A DNA stretch of 64,000 bases from Cellvibrionales bacterium UBA1854 (GTDB taxonomy: Bacteria > Pseudomonadota > Gammaproteobacteria > Pseudomonadales > Porticoccaceae). This document shows positions 36,533 through 44,933 of this stretch, piece by piece. How positions within the stretch are numbered: the first letter of the stretch is position 1; each line of letters begins with the position of its first letter. The translations under genes were made by a program, and so were the position numbers. The notes under the pieces were generated by a model. That model did not search any database and had not been told where the DNA came from. It saw only the letters and a list, made by a program, of their open reading frames with translations. The stretch spans positions 1-64,000 of the forward strand of contig DDII01000042.1 of the NCBI GenBank assembly GCA_002338445.1. Reading direction: 5' to 3'.

Positions 36533-37219
36533 TTATTTGCCACCTAATATTATCGAATCAATAAGCTCTGATAGACACTCCAGCATCTGAAGGTGCAATA
36601 CACTAATCACAGTATCTTCGTAATCGCTCATGTCTATGCGAAGATCTTTATAACTTAATTTCTCTGCCAATATAGTATCATCTTTATGGCTGATTAGTAG
36701 GATCTTAATGTCTCTTTCAACAGCTGCATCTGCAGTTTTTAAGAGCGCCGGGTGACTGCCGCCTCTACTAATGATTAATAATAAATCTGATTGGTTTCCA
36801 TGTGTAAACAGAGCATCAGCGAAGCGATTTTCGCCTAATCGATTTTGGCACAATTGGTTTAGACTCAAAGCTGGGAAACCTGGGCGTTCAATTTGCGTGC
36901 CTACAGCTAGATTATAACTGAAAAGCTGTCCTAATAGGCTGGCAGGACCATCGATACCGCAGGTAAAGATCGTGTGGCCATGCAAAAGGGAAGATGAGAT
37001 CATTTGTGCCGCATTTAAAATTTCAGAAGCTGATGAGTCACCCATTGAAATCGTCGCTTCCACAAGACGCTGATGGAAATTAAAAATTCTTTGATTCACT
37101 CTAAAAACCTTATCTAAGGGTGAATTTAAACCAAAATTATATCTTCTAGTTATGCTCCCTTCGATAGCTATTTGAAATTTGGGTGCTTTTTTAGTCGCTG
37201 AGCGGGTTAATGAGATCAA
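36533..37219 (-). CDS. Divergent SIS-domain protein in the diaA position
   Basis: Length (228 residues), SIS-fold pattern and position between lpoA and dolP suggest DiaA, which helps DnaA at oriC. The usual phosphosugar loop C-G-N-G-G-S-A is replaced by C-G-I-D-G-P-A, and A-I-S-T-S-G-N-S by I-I-S-R-G-G-S-H. The segment between them is shortened relative to DiaA/GmhA. An N-terminal tail of about 30 residues precedes the conserved part. A structural, non-catalytic role is likely, and sugar isomerase activity is doubtful. Confidence 0.75.
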   Translation of the reverse strand: MISLTRSATKKAPKFQIAIEGSITRRYNFGLNSPLDKVFRVNQRIFNFHQRLVEATISMGDSSASEILNAAQMISSSLLHGHTIFTCGIDGPASLLGQLFSYNLAVGTQIERPGFPALSLNQLCQNRLGENRFADALFTHGNQSDLLLIISRGGSHPALLKTADAAVERDIKILLISHKDDTILAEKLSYKDLRIDMSDYEDTVISVLHLQMLECLSELIDSIILGGK

Positions 37220-37266
37220 GATCTCTAATGTTTTTGTGTCGAAAAATGTTTACTTCGATAGTCGTC

Positions 37267-39180
37267 CTATTTAGTAGGCACTGAACTAGTTTCCTCCTGA
37301 CTGTAAGGAGAGTTAATGGGAATGACCTTACCATTCTTGAACTTAGCCCATCCAGTTTTTCGTTTCACCTTGCCATCGATCAGATTCAAAATTCCGGTGG
37401 CCGAAAATAAGGTATTGGGCGGATATTTTTGTTGCATTTGAGGAAATTTTCTTGAGACTATAAAAGCATCATAACCGAGGACATAGAGGTGTTTTAAAGC
37501 TGTGTGCATCTCTTTGTTGGGAGAGACCTCATCGGGTAATTGATTAGTAAGTGTCCATGGCATTGCGCAGAATTCGATACCTGATAGATCGTTATCAAGA
37601 GAAATTTGTTGTGTACCGTTGTAAATATGTGAGGTAGCATAGATCGGGAGATCGTTGGCATATAAAAAATCTAGCGACGGTTTTATTTGTCTGCCCATTG
37701 ATGGAAAGCTTACGATAACTACAAGATCTATATCTTGACGACGACGAGAATTTAATTTTAGTCGGCTATTGACGTATTTAAGCAATTCTAGTCCACGCTC
37801 CTCACTAGCATCTATATTTAGGGGCTTTTTTAGGACGGTTATAAAATCTTTTATTTGCGCGGGATATCGCACCGAATTGGTGATAATGCCTCCCCTTTTT
37901 AGCCATTTTTGTTCAAAATGATCAATCGCCCGTCCTCCCCAGCCAGTTTCTGGTGCTATCGTTAATACGTTTCTTTTTCCTAAGAGCCACGCTCTTTGAG
38001 CAATCTGATCCATTTCATCCAAAGGAGATAAACCGAATTGAAAAAAATATTTTGGTTTTTTTTCGATATTGACTTCACTTCGATTCAGAGTAACAACGGG
38101 AACACGAAAATCTGAGAATTTTAATAAATTCTGTACATTCTCGCTTCGTGCTGGTCCGATAATCATTTCAGCTCCATCACTTATTATCTCACTATAAAGC
38201 TTTTTAATGGGTGCTCTTGTAGTGTCGTATATTTTTACCAAAGGCACACTATTACCATAGCCCCATGCGCGATAATATGCAGTTAAAAAACCGTCCAATA
38301 AAGTTTTGCTTGCCGTTAGATGCGAGTCACTCATTGGCAATAATAATGCAATAGTTTTCGCCTCTTCGCCATACAACTTGGTCAGTTGCTCTGGAGGTAC
38401 TATAGCTGCCGGGTGTTGAGGCCACTTGGTTCGCCAAATAGTCGTTTTCTCTGCGCTACTAATTTGATTATTTGGCATAAACCTATGTTTTATTGCCAAT
38501 TGCAACCAGCCAGATAGGTTTTTTTCGTTTGTATTTTCGTCAAGTTTGATCAGCCTATTCAAAGGAATTTGGTTAAGCATATCCCAAATTTTATTATGTA
38601 TCCTTTGGAGCTTATCCTCGGGGAGTGGTTTCGATAGCTCATAGGCTTGGTGAACTCCGGCCTCGTTATTGCCAATTGATATATTTAAATCAATTAGGAG
38701 ACTTATCCAAGTCACCCTTTGTTCATGAGTTTGGTTTTGAACAAGTGCTTTTAGACGCGCGTCTGATATCCAAGAGTTAAAAGCTTCATAATCATGATAA
38801 TGATTCAATATCTCAGCTTTTAGTAGGCCATATATTAGGTAATTGGCATCTGAAAGCAGTGCACCATTAATCTTCTTTAACACCTCACTACATAGAAAAT
38901 AATTGCCTTCATTTTTATAAAGCAAAGCGCTCTCGAGAAAAAGTCTGTTCTTAATGGTTTCATCTGCTGCTTCGGCAAGCTCATGTAGATCGAGCGCTGA
39001 GGTACGATTTTCTTGCTCGCCAAGTGTGGATTTCCTGTCCATTGATATATCATCTGTGATAGTCGTTAGAGGTGAAGATGGCGCGCATGAACACATAAAG
39101 GCTAAAATACCCATAAACACAAAACTGCGATGGATCCAAAATTTAATGATTAATATCGAATCAATTGGGACTTTATACAT
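37267..39180 (-). CDS. lpoA: Penicillin-binding protein activator LpoA
   Basis: LpoA is an outer membrane lipoprotein that stimulates PBP1a from the outside. From ATG 39180 there is a basic/hydrophobic signal and a lipobox-like M-C-S-C. The first half is TPR-like helices, the second half a periplasmic-binding-protein fold (starting near T-I-A-L-L-L-P-M-S). The start overlaps that of rsmI on the opposite strand by 35 bases. An upstream in-frame start at 39219 is possible; a start at 39114 would leave no basic signal region. Confidence 0.9.
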   Translation of the reverse strand: MYKVPIDSILIIKFWIHRSFVFMGILAFMCSCAPSSPLTTITDDISMDRKSTLGEQENRTSALDLHELAEAADETIKNRLFLESALLYKNEGNYFLCSEVLKKINGALLSDANYLIYGLLKAEILNHYHDYEAFNSWISDARLKALVQNQTHEQRVTWISLLIDLNISIGNNEAGVHQAYELSKPLPEDKLQRIHNKIWDMLNQIPLNRLIKLDENTNEKNLSGWLQLAIKHRFMPNNQISSAEKTTIWRTKWPQHPAAIVPPEQLTKLYGEEAKTIALLLPMSDSHLTASKTLLDGFLTAYYRAWGYGNSVPLVKIYDTTRAPIKKLYSEIISDGAEMIIGPARSENVQNLLKFSDFRVPVVTLNRSEVNIEKKPKYFFQFGLSPLDEMDQIAQRAWLLGKRNVLTIAPETGWGGRAIDHFEQKWLKRGGIITNSVRYPAQIKDFITVLKKPLNIDASEERGLELLKYVNSRLKLNSRRRQDIDLVVIVSFPSMGRQIKPSLDFLYANDLPIYATSHIYNGTQQISLDNDLSGIEFCAMPWTLTNQLPDEVSPNKEMHTALKHLYVLGYDAFIVSRKFPQMQQKYPPNTLFSATGILNLIDGKVKRKTGWAKFKNGKVIPINSPYSQEETSSVPTK

Positions 39181-40009
39181 TGTGGCAACACCTATTGGGA
39201 ATTTAGGAGATATGACCATTCGTGGTATCCAAATTTTGAGAGATGTTACTATTGTGGCCTGCGAGAACTCTCGCCATAGTAAACTACTCCTTGAACATTA
39301 TCGCATACATTGTCAAACAATAAGCTATCGAGAGCAAAACGACCAAAAGGTTTTGAAAAAAATTATGTACTATCTGTCATGCGGAGAGTCTGTGGCATTT
39401 ATTTCAGATGCCGGAACTCCACTCATTTCAGATCCAGGATATCGATTAGTGTCGAGTGCGCGTGATGCTGGTCATAATGTAATCCCAGTACCCGGCTGCT
39501 CTGCTTTAATTGCGGCAATAAGTGTTTCCGGGCTACCGCCAAACCAATTCAGATTTATAGGATTTCTATCAGCTAAGGCTTCTCAGCGCAGATCCTCTAT
39601 GAAATCCTTATGCAAATGCAGCGAAACTTTAATATTTTATGAGGCGCCGCATCGAATACTTGCTACTTTGCAGGATGCTTCCCAGATCTTTGGTGCGGAT
39701 CGAAATGCTTTCATAGCCCGTGAAATTAGTAAAAAGTTTGAAACATATCATCGTGCTTTACTTGGAGATCTTTTCGCACTTGTTAAGTCCGATCTAAACC
39801 AACAACGCGGCGAAATTGTGTTAATTGTTGCAGGTACACAAGAAAAACTAGAGGTTCCTGAAATTGAGTCCGAGAGAATCTTGAAGCTTTTGATGGAAGA
39901 ATTGTCCCCAAGTAAAGCGGCAGCTCTAACTTCAAAGATAACAGGGCTTCAAAAAAAACTGTTATATAACAGAGCGTTGGAATCTCAAACTAAGAAAAGG
40001 AACAACTAA
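39146..40009 (+). CDS. rsmI: 16S rRNA (cytidine-1402-2'-O)-methyltransferase
   Basis: RsmI methylates C1402 in the ribosomal P site. The tetrapyrrole-methylase-like fold starts G-T-L-Y-I-V-A-T-P-I-G-N-L-G-D, with S-D-A-G-T-P-L-I-S-D-P-G and Y-E-A-P-H-R-I further on. ATG 39146 aligns with E. coli RsmI; longer in-frame starts back to 38954 lie inside lpoA and are rejected. It is head-to-head with lpoA, the family arrangement, but here overlapping. Confidence 0.95.
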   Translation: MINIESIGTLYIVATPIGNLGDMTIRGIQILRDVTIVACENSRHSKLLLEHYRIHCQTISYREQNDQKVLKKIMYYLSCGESVAFISDAGTPLISDPGYRLVSSARDAGHNVIPVPGCSALIAAISVSGLPPNQFRFIGFLSAKASQRRSSMKSLCKCSETLIFYEAPHRILATLQDASQIFGADRNAFIAREISKKFETYHRALLGDLFALVKSDLNQQRGEIVLIVAGTQEKLEVPEIESERILKLLMEELSPSKAAALTSKITGLQKKLLYNRALESQTKKRNN

Positions 40010-40103
40010 AATAACTGTCCACATAAAACAAAAATCCCATTTATCACATTGATTAAAAGCGCTTACCCAAAAATTTGCTCCGTAATTTACGGTGGAATTA
40101 TTT

Positions 40104-40748
40104 TTATTTTGTCAGATTTGGTTCGTCCCATCCTACGACGTCTTGCCACAAATTAACAATCTCGCAAAATAATTCAGCAGTTTTTATTGCATCATATAAA
40201 GCATTGTGCGCTGCTTTATCATTAAAGCTCATACCCGCCACTCGACAAGCTTTTGCCAGAACGGTTTGACCATAGGCTAGGCCTGCCAACGATGAAGTAT
40301 CGAAACATGAAAAAGGATGAAAAGGATTACCTTTGATTTTAGTGCGCTTGATTGCTGCGTTCATGAAAGCCAAGTCAAAGTGAGCATTGTGACCAACTAA
40401 TATGGCCCGACTACATTTGGTTCTGCTAATTTCACGACGGATTGACAAAAATATATTTCTAAGAGCATCAACTTCATCAACTGCTATCCGACGAGAGTCA
40501 TGCGGATTAATCCCGGTAAATTCTAAAGAGGAGGGCTCAATCACCGAGCCGACGAATGGAGTGATATTCTTATTAATGCTACTTTTGATTGATAGCTTGA
40601 ATTTATCATCCATCTCTAAGATTACAATTGCTATTTCGAGAAGAGCATCAGTCTGGGCATTGAAGCCGCCACTTTCGATATCCACCACTACTGGTAAAAA
40701 ACCTCTGAATCGCTGTGATATAGGATATAAATTTTCTTGGTGTGTCAT
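40104..40748 (-). CDS. rnt: Ribonuclease T
   Basis: RNase T trims 3' ends of tRNA and other stable RNAs. DEDDh exonuclease motifs: V-V-D-I-E-S-G-G-F-N (first Asp and Glu), G-H-N-A-H-F-D, and A-A-H-N-A-L-Y-D. N-P-F-H-P-F-S and Y-G-Q-T-V-L-A-K-A-C are family marks. 214 residues is the normal length. It is 6 bases downstream of pyrC, an established pairing. Confidence 0.96.
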   Translation of the reverse strand: MTHQENLYPISQRFRGFLPVVVDIESGGFNAQTDALLEIAIVILEMDDKFKLSIKSSINKNITPFVGSVIEPSSLEFTGINPHDSRRIAVDEVDALRNIFLSIRREISRTKCSRAILVGHNAHFDLAFMNAAIKRTKIKGNPFHPFSCFDTSSLAGLAYGQTVLAKACRVAGMSFNDKAAHNALYDAIKTAELFCEIVNLWQDVVGWDEPNLTK

Positions 40749-40754
40749 GTGTAT

Positions 40755-41789
40755 TTAGGTTTCAAGCCGCCAATTTAGAGTATGTCCTGCCGCTAACGGC
40801 ACTAAATAGGAATCTCCGTAATCCATCTGCTTCGGCACTTGCCATGGATCACGAACTAATGAGATAAGTTCAGAATTTTTTTCTAAGCCATAAAATTCGG
40901 CGCCATTTATACTTGCAAATTTTTCTAACTGATCTAACGCGCCTGCTCGCTCAAAAGCTTGCGCATACAATTCGATGGCTGCATGATGGCTAAAACAACC
41001 AGCACAACCGCAGGCACTCTCTTTATTTGCGCGAGGGTGTGGCGCCGAGTCTGTCCCTAAAAAAAATTTTTTTTCTCCGCTGGTTGCGGCTTTAATAAGA
41101 GCATTTTGATGCAGGTCTCGCTTAAGAATTGGTAAACAAAAGAGATGTGGTCTGATACCACCAGCCAGCATATCATTTCTATTAAAAAGCAAGTGTTGCG
41201 GCGTGATGGTGGCGGCGATATATTTATCGTTGTCTCTCACAAACTCAACACTGTGTTCGGTTGTGATATGCTCCAATATAATCCTCAACTCGGGAAACCT
41301 ATGTTTTATTTGTGTTAGGTGACGATCAATAAATATTTTTTCGCGGTCGAAAATATCTACCGAACTGTCTGTCACTTCTCCATGGATTTGAAGTGGTATT
41401 CCCAGTTCTTGCATAATTTCAAAGACCGCATCTAAACCATTAAGATCTGTGACGCCAGATGCAGAATTAGTTGTTGCGCCAGCTGGGTAATATTTGCAAC
41501 CAAAGATCAGACCTTGATTATGTGCGGTTCTTATACATTCTATTGATGTGTTATCGGTCAGATACATAACCATTAGGGGAGTCCAGTCGCTATCAGACGG
41601 TCTATGTTTAAGTATTGAGTCACGATACTTTTTAATTGACTCCGCCGACGTGACGGGAGGCGATAAATTTGGCATTATGATGCAGCGTTTAAAACAACGC
41701 ATCGCTGCAGGAACTGTTGTTTCTAACGCGTCCTTGTCGCGAAGATGTGAGTGCCAATCATCGGGCTTTATTATTGAAATTCTGTCCAT
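40755..41789 (-). CDS. pyrC: Dihydroorotase, class II
   Basis: PyrC cyclises carbamoyl-aspartate to dihydroorotate in pyrimidine synthesis. Zinc ligands are in D-D-W-H-S-H-L-R-D, the carboxylated lysine is in F-G-C-K-Y-Y-P-A-G-A-T-T-N, then H-G-E and E-H-I-T-T, and the catalytic Asp in G-T-D-S-A-P-H. The 344 residues match E. coli PyrC. It forms an operon with rnt. Confidence 0.97.
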   Translation of the reverse strand: MDRISIIKPDDWHSHLRDKDALETTVPAAMRCFKRCIIMPNLSPPVTSAESIKKYRDSILKHRPSDSDWTPLMVMYLTDNTSIECIRTAHNQGLIFGCKYYPAGATTNSASGVTDLNGLDAVFEIMQELGIPLQIHGEVTDSSVDIFDREKIFIDRHLTQIKHRFPELRIILEHITTEHSVEFVRDNDKYIAATITPQHLLFNRNDMLAGGIRPHLFCLPILKRDLHQNALIKAATSGEKKFFLGTDSAPHPRANKESACGCAGCFSHHAAIELYAQAFERAGALDQLEKFASINGAEFYGLEKNSELISLVRDPWQVPKQMDYGDSYLVPLAAGHTLNWRLET

Positions 41790-41897
41790 TGGCTAGATCA
41801 TCGAACTAAAATTGAAAAGATTAGTTTTGTCTTAATGATAGCCTCGTAATCACAATGGTGCATTCTCTTTTTGTAAATAGTCGAATAAAAATTACAC

Positions 41898-41911
41898 TCA
41901 GTCGCGACTGA
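41898..41911. other. Perfect 14-base palindrome
   Basis: TCAGTCGCGACTGA reads the same on both strands. It lies in the 176-base space between pyrC and rnfE, about 55 bases past the rnfE stop and 110 upstream of the pyrC ATG on the transcribed strand. It could be an operator for pyrC. No matching second copy was noticed. Confidence 0.3.
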
Positions 41912-41965
41912 AGGCTAACAAAATTTTACGAATCTTTATCCTGAATGAGCGCTGTGTAAACTAAG

Positions 41966-42619
41966 TTATTTGGCGTATTTGTCCAAATATGAGTCGATAA
42001 TATTTTTTAAAGCTAAAAGACTAGCTAAGATAAAGAATGCGCCACATGGAAAATTGAAAATCAATACTTCAAAGTTCTCGCCGAAAGGCTGTATTACCCA
42101 GTTTTTGGCTACTGATCCGAATATTAGATGCATATTTTTAAAAATCGTACCTGCACCTAAAAGTTCACGTAATATTCCCACAACTGATATAACGACTAAA
42201 AAAGCGGTGCCGCAAACTAATCCGTCATATGCCGCTTGCACGACAGTCTTGTTGTATGCAATTACCCTTAGTCGGTCCCATATGACTCCATTAGTGGCAA
42301 TGAGAGGGACGAAGATTCCTATCGAAGTGGATAGCGCGTAGGCAAAAGCTTGCATCACTAAATCGGTAATTGTCACCAGAGTAGCGACCACTAAAATGGC
42401 AAATGGAATCTTCGTTTTTTCAGTTAGTTTTTTACGATGTAATGAAATTAGAACATTTGAACCTATTAAAATGAGAAGGGTTGTAAGTCCCAAAGTAAGC
42501 GCATTAGACAAAGTGGTAGCAATTGCCAGCACTGGAGTCATGCCTATGAGCTTTACCAGCGTTAAGTTATTAGACCAAAGTTGTTTATTGTTTTTTTTAA
42601 AGAAGGAGGTATCGTTCAT
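41966..42619 (-). CDS. rnfE: RnfE-like membrane subunit lacking both cluster cysteines
   Basis: This is an integral membrane protein with about six helices and 217 residues. Residues 17-30 (N-N-L-T-L-V-K-L-I-G-M-T-P-V) align with the RnfE/RsxE segment N-N-S-A-L-V-Q-L-L-G-L-C-P-L, so the cysteine is Thr28. The second conserved cysteine (V-T-N-C) is Gly111 (A-T-N-G). Those cysteines, with the pair in RnfA, hold the intramembrane iron-sulphur cluster in Rnf and NQR. The gene overlaps rnfG by one base. The expected next gene, nth, is missing. Confidence 0.9.
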   Translation of the reverse strand: MNDTSFFKKNNKQLWSNNLTLVKLIGMTPVLAIATTLSNALTLGLTTLLILIGSNVLISLHRKKLTEKTKIPFAILVVATLVTITDLVMQAFAYALSTSIGIFVPLIATNGVIWDRLRVIAYNKTVVQAAYDGLVCGTAFLVVISVVGILRELLGAGTIFKNMHLIFGSVAKNWVIQPFGENFEVLIFNFPCGAFFILASLLALKNIIDSYLDKYAK

Positions 42620-43260
42620 TAATTTATTCCTTCCATTTTTTTGAGTGAATCGTAGCCCCTATCAAGGATAGTCTTACTAAAGTTTAGTGTCGCGAATACC
42701 TGTCGTACAACTGCTCTCGGCGTTATGGTTGCTCCTGTAAATGAGTCAAAAGTTCCGCCATCGGGTATTAAACCCCACTCGACGTCAGTTGTGTTTGAGA
42801 GAGATCGTCCGGAAAATTGACTGATCCAAGGGCTCTTAGTGATTTCTATCTTGTCTCCTAGTCCTAGTGTTTCTTTATGGGAAGTTACGCGGACTTCAAT
42901 AATATTTCCCGCCATATCAATACTAACAAGTATTTTGATGTCGCCACTGTATCCTTCTCCAACGGCTGGAATTATCAACGCTACCGGGATGCCGTTATTC
43001 TTAACAACATGATAATCGCTGCCGTTATCAAGCCCGAGTGACCTCAAGTGCGTTTCAGGCACCGATAGTGACTTAATAAAAACGTCCCCATTATAATAAC
43101 TTTTGGGTATGAGTTTCAGTAACTTTTCCTTTTTGGACGAGAGAATATTTGAAGAAATAATTTCTTTCGTGAGGGAGTGCACAAAACCCAATACCAGCAT
43201 AAATAGAATAGCAGACACACTAACGAGCACGATTCTTCGCAGGTTTGCCTTACTTGTCAT
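42619..43260 (-). CDS. rnfG: RnfG-like flavoprotein subunit
   Basis: RnfG carries a covalently bound FMN on the outer side of the membrane. The 213-residue protein has an N-terminal transmembrane helix (about 8-28), the FMN-binding domain with S-H-K-E-T-L-G-L-G-D-K-I-E, and the attachment motif T-G-A-T at residues 175-178, where the last Thr bonds FMN through phosphoester. The motif is intact. It overlaps rnfD by four bases and rnfE by one. The length fits RnfG, not the longer NqrC. Confidence 0.93.
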   Translation of the reverse strand: MTSKANLRRIVLVSVSAILFMLVLGFVHSLTKEIISSNILSSKKEKLLKLIPKSYYNGDVFIKSLSVPETHLRSLGLDNGSDYHVVKNNGIPVALIIPAVGEGYSGDIKILVSIDMAGNIIEVRVTSHKETLGLGDKIEITKSPWISQFSGRSLSNTTDVEWGLIPDGGTFDSFTGATITPRAVVRQVFATLNFSKTILDRGYDSLKKMEGIN

Positions 43261-44282
43261 CTATTCTTTTCGCTATCAGCAATTATAACGGTATATTTAT
43301 CAATCGTTGGGGCTATGAAGTTGGCTGTGAGGACTGCAAAGGCTAAGCCGTCCGGATAATCACTCCAGCCTCGCAAGAAGAAAACTAAAATTCCAATGAG
43401 AATTCCAAAGGTAAGACGACCAGCTGCGCTCGTTGCAGAGGATACAGGATCAGTAATTATAAAAAAAGCGCCGATCATTGTCGCCCCGCTGAAAAGGTGG
43501 AAGATTGGGGACCCTAAACTCGCAGAGCTCCCAGAATCCCAAAAAACAAGTGATAAAATTGCGATGCTTCCTAACATTCCAGCGGGTGCATGCCAGGTAA
43601 TTATTTTGGAGATGATTAAGAACAAACCACCCAAAAGAAAACCTAGGTTAACCCATTCCCAACCAACTCCGGCCCACCCACTCTCCGAAAAGATTTCTTT
43701 TTCGGAGTAAAGTTGGGTTACAAGAAGACCATTATTTTGCTTGAAAACCTCAAGCGGGGTTGCGCCAGTAATACCATCGAATTGCTGTATGTTACCAATT
43801 ATAATCATGATCGAATCAATCAGCGTCAGGTTCTGGGCCTCGCTAGAGTAAGATGGGTCCGCAGCAACCCATTGACTCATTGAAAAAGGAAAACATAATA
43901 ATAACGTTGCGTAGCCCACCATTGCAGGGTTGAAAGGGTTGGCTCCGAGGCCGCCATAGGCATGTTTTCCTATCAGAATTGCTACAAAGCACCCTATGAT
44001 GGGTAACCACCAGGGGCAAAGAGGAGGTAGTGATAAGCCAATTAAGACGGCAGTTAAAACGGTGCTAAAGTCTTGCAGGCAATAATTAAGCGATTTTTCT
44101 CTAAGGCTGAGTGCAACAGCCTCAAAGATTACTGAACTGAAAATGCAGATAAAAACGTTTAAAGAAACACCCCAACCGAAGTGCCAAGAGAGTGCTAAGA
44201 AACCAGGGAAACAAGCTAAAATGACTAGCAGGGCTATTTGGTCACCGGTTCGATCGGTGGCATTGAGCATAAAACTAGACAT
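43257..44282 (-). CDS. rnfD: RnfD-like flavoprotein membrane subunit
   Basis: RnfD is a membrane protein with about nine to ten helices and a covalent FMN. The 341 residues contain N-P-F-N-P-A-M-V-G and the FMN attachment motif T-G-A-T at residues 172-175. H-L-F-S-G-A-T-M-I-G-A-F-F-I-I-T-D-P-V-S further on is family core. Its ATG at 44282 directly abuts the rnfA stop codon. rnfB and rnfC, which normally separate these genes, are missing. Confidence 0.94.
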   Translation of the reverse strand: MSSFMLNATDRTGDQIALLVILACFPGFLALSWHFGWGVSLNVFICIFSSVIFEAVALSLREKSLNYCLQDFSTVLTAVLIGLSLPPLCPWWLPIIGCFVAILIGKHAYGGLGANPFNPAMVGYATLLLCFPFSMSQWVAADPSYSSEAQNLTLIDSIMIIIGNIQQFDGITGATPLEVFKQNNGLLVTQLYSEKEIFSESGWAGVGWEWVNLGFLLGGLFLIISKIITWHAPAGMLGSIAILSLVFWDSGSSASLGSPIFHLFSGATMIGAFFIITDPVSSATSAAGRLTFGILIGILVFFLRGWSDYPDGLAFAVLTANFIAPTIDKYTVIIADSEKNR

Positions 44283-44867
44283 TCACATTATCCCACGGAA
44301 TCCAGAAAAAGCCATAGACATTAGTCCCATTGTAATCAAGGCAATGGGACCTCCTTGGAGGTGAATGGGGATGTGTGGGCCAGTTATTTTTTGCTGTAGG
44401 TTTGCAAATGAAATTAATACGATGGAAAAACCAATTCCCGCGCCAAGGCCATGAGACGTTGCTTGAAAAACTGACGTAACGTTCTCAGAATTCTGCAAGG
44501 CGATTCCTAAAACTGCTGAATTAATAAATAAAAGTGGAAAGAAAATATTAAAAATTTTATCGGAGCACACGTTATATTTCTTGATAAAAAATTTGTGAAG
44601 CCATACGACTGCAGTAATTAATAGCATGAAGGAAAGGGTGCGTAAATAAACAAGGTGTAGCGACTCAAGAATTATTTTTTCAAAACAATAATTAACGCCC
44701 GCGCTAATCGTCATCACTGAAGTTGTTATCAGGGATATAATGGGAACGGCTTTCCTATCTTCAGAAAGACGCATAGAATCAGACACGCCTAGGGTTTGCA
44801 CTAATACATAGTTATTGCTGAGGCTAGCCACAAAAATTAAGTAAGTGAATTCTTCTATTGTGAGCAT
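44283..44867 (-). CDS. rnfA: RnfA-like membrane subunit lacking both cluster cysteines
   Basis: This membrane protein of 194 residues has about six helices. N-N-Y-V-L-V-Q-T-L-G-V-S (18-29) aligns with RnfA N-N-F-V-L-V-K-F-L-G-L-C, making the first cluster cysteine Ser29. N-S-A-V-L-G-I-A-L (116-124) aligns with N-C-A-V-L-G-V-A-L, making the second Ser117. The remaining cysteines (61 and 101) are not at ligand positions. The C-terminus (G-L-M-S-M-A-F-S-G-F-R-G) is family-like. It lies 66 bases after metG, as in other gammaproteobacteria. Confidence 0.9.
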   Translation of the reverse strand: MLTIEEFTYLIFVASLSNNYVLVQTLGVSDSMRLSEDRKAVPIISLITTSVMTISAGVNYCFEKIILESLHLVYLRTLSFMLLITAVVWLHKFFIKKYNVCSDKIFNIFFPLLFINSAVLGIALQNSENVTSVFQATSHGLGAGIGFSIVLISFANLQQKITGPHIPIHLQGGPIALITMGLMSMAFSGFRGIM

Positions 44868-44933
44868 CCTTTATCTCCAATAAACCAGAAATGTCAGCAC
44901 CCAATTTTGCCAAGGTTTGACTCTTCAATGATT

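Noticed and set aside
38954..39145. N-terminal extension of RsmI
   Set aside because: It is antisense to lpoA and absent from RsmI proteins.
40010..40103. RNase P RNA gene after rsmI
   Set aside because: In some gammaproteobacteria rnpB lies here, but 94 bases are too few and no conserved core is seen.
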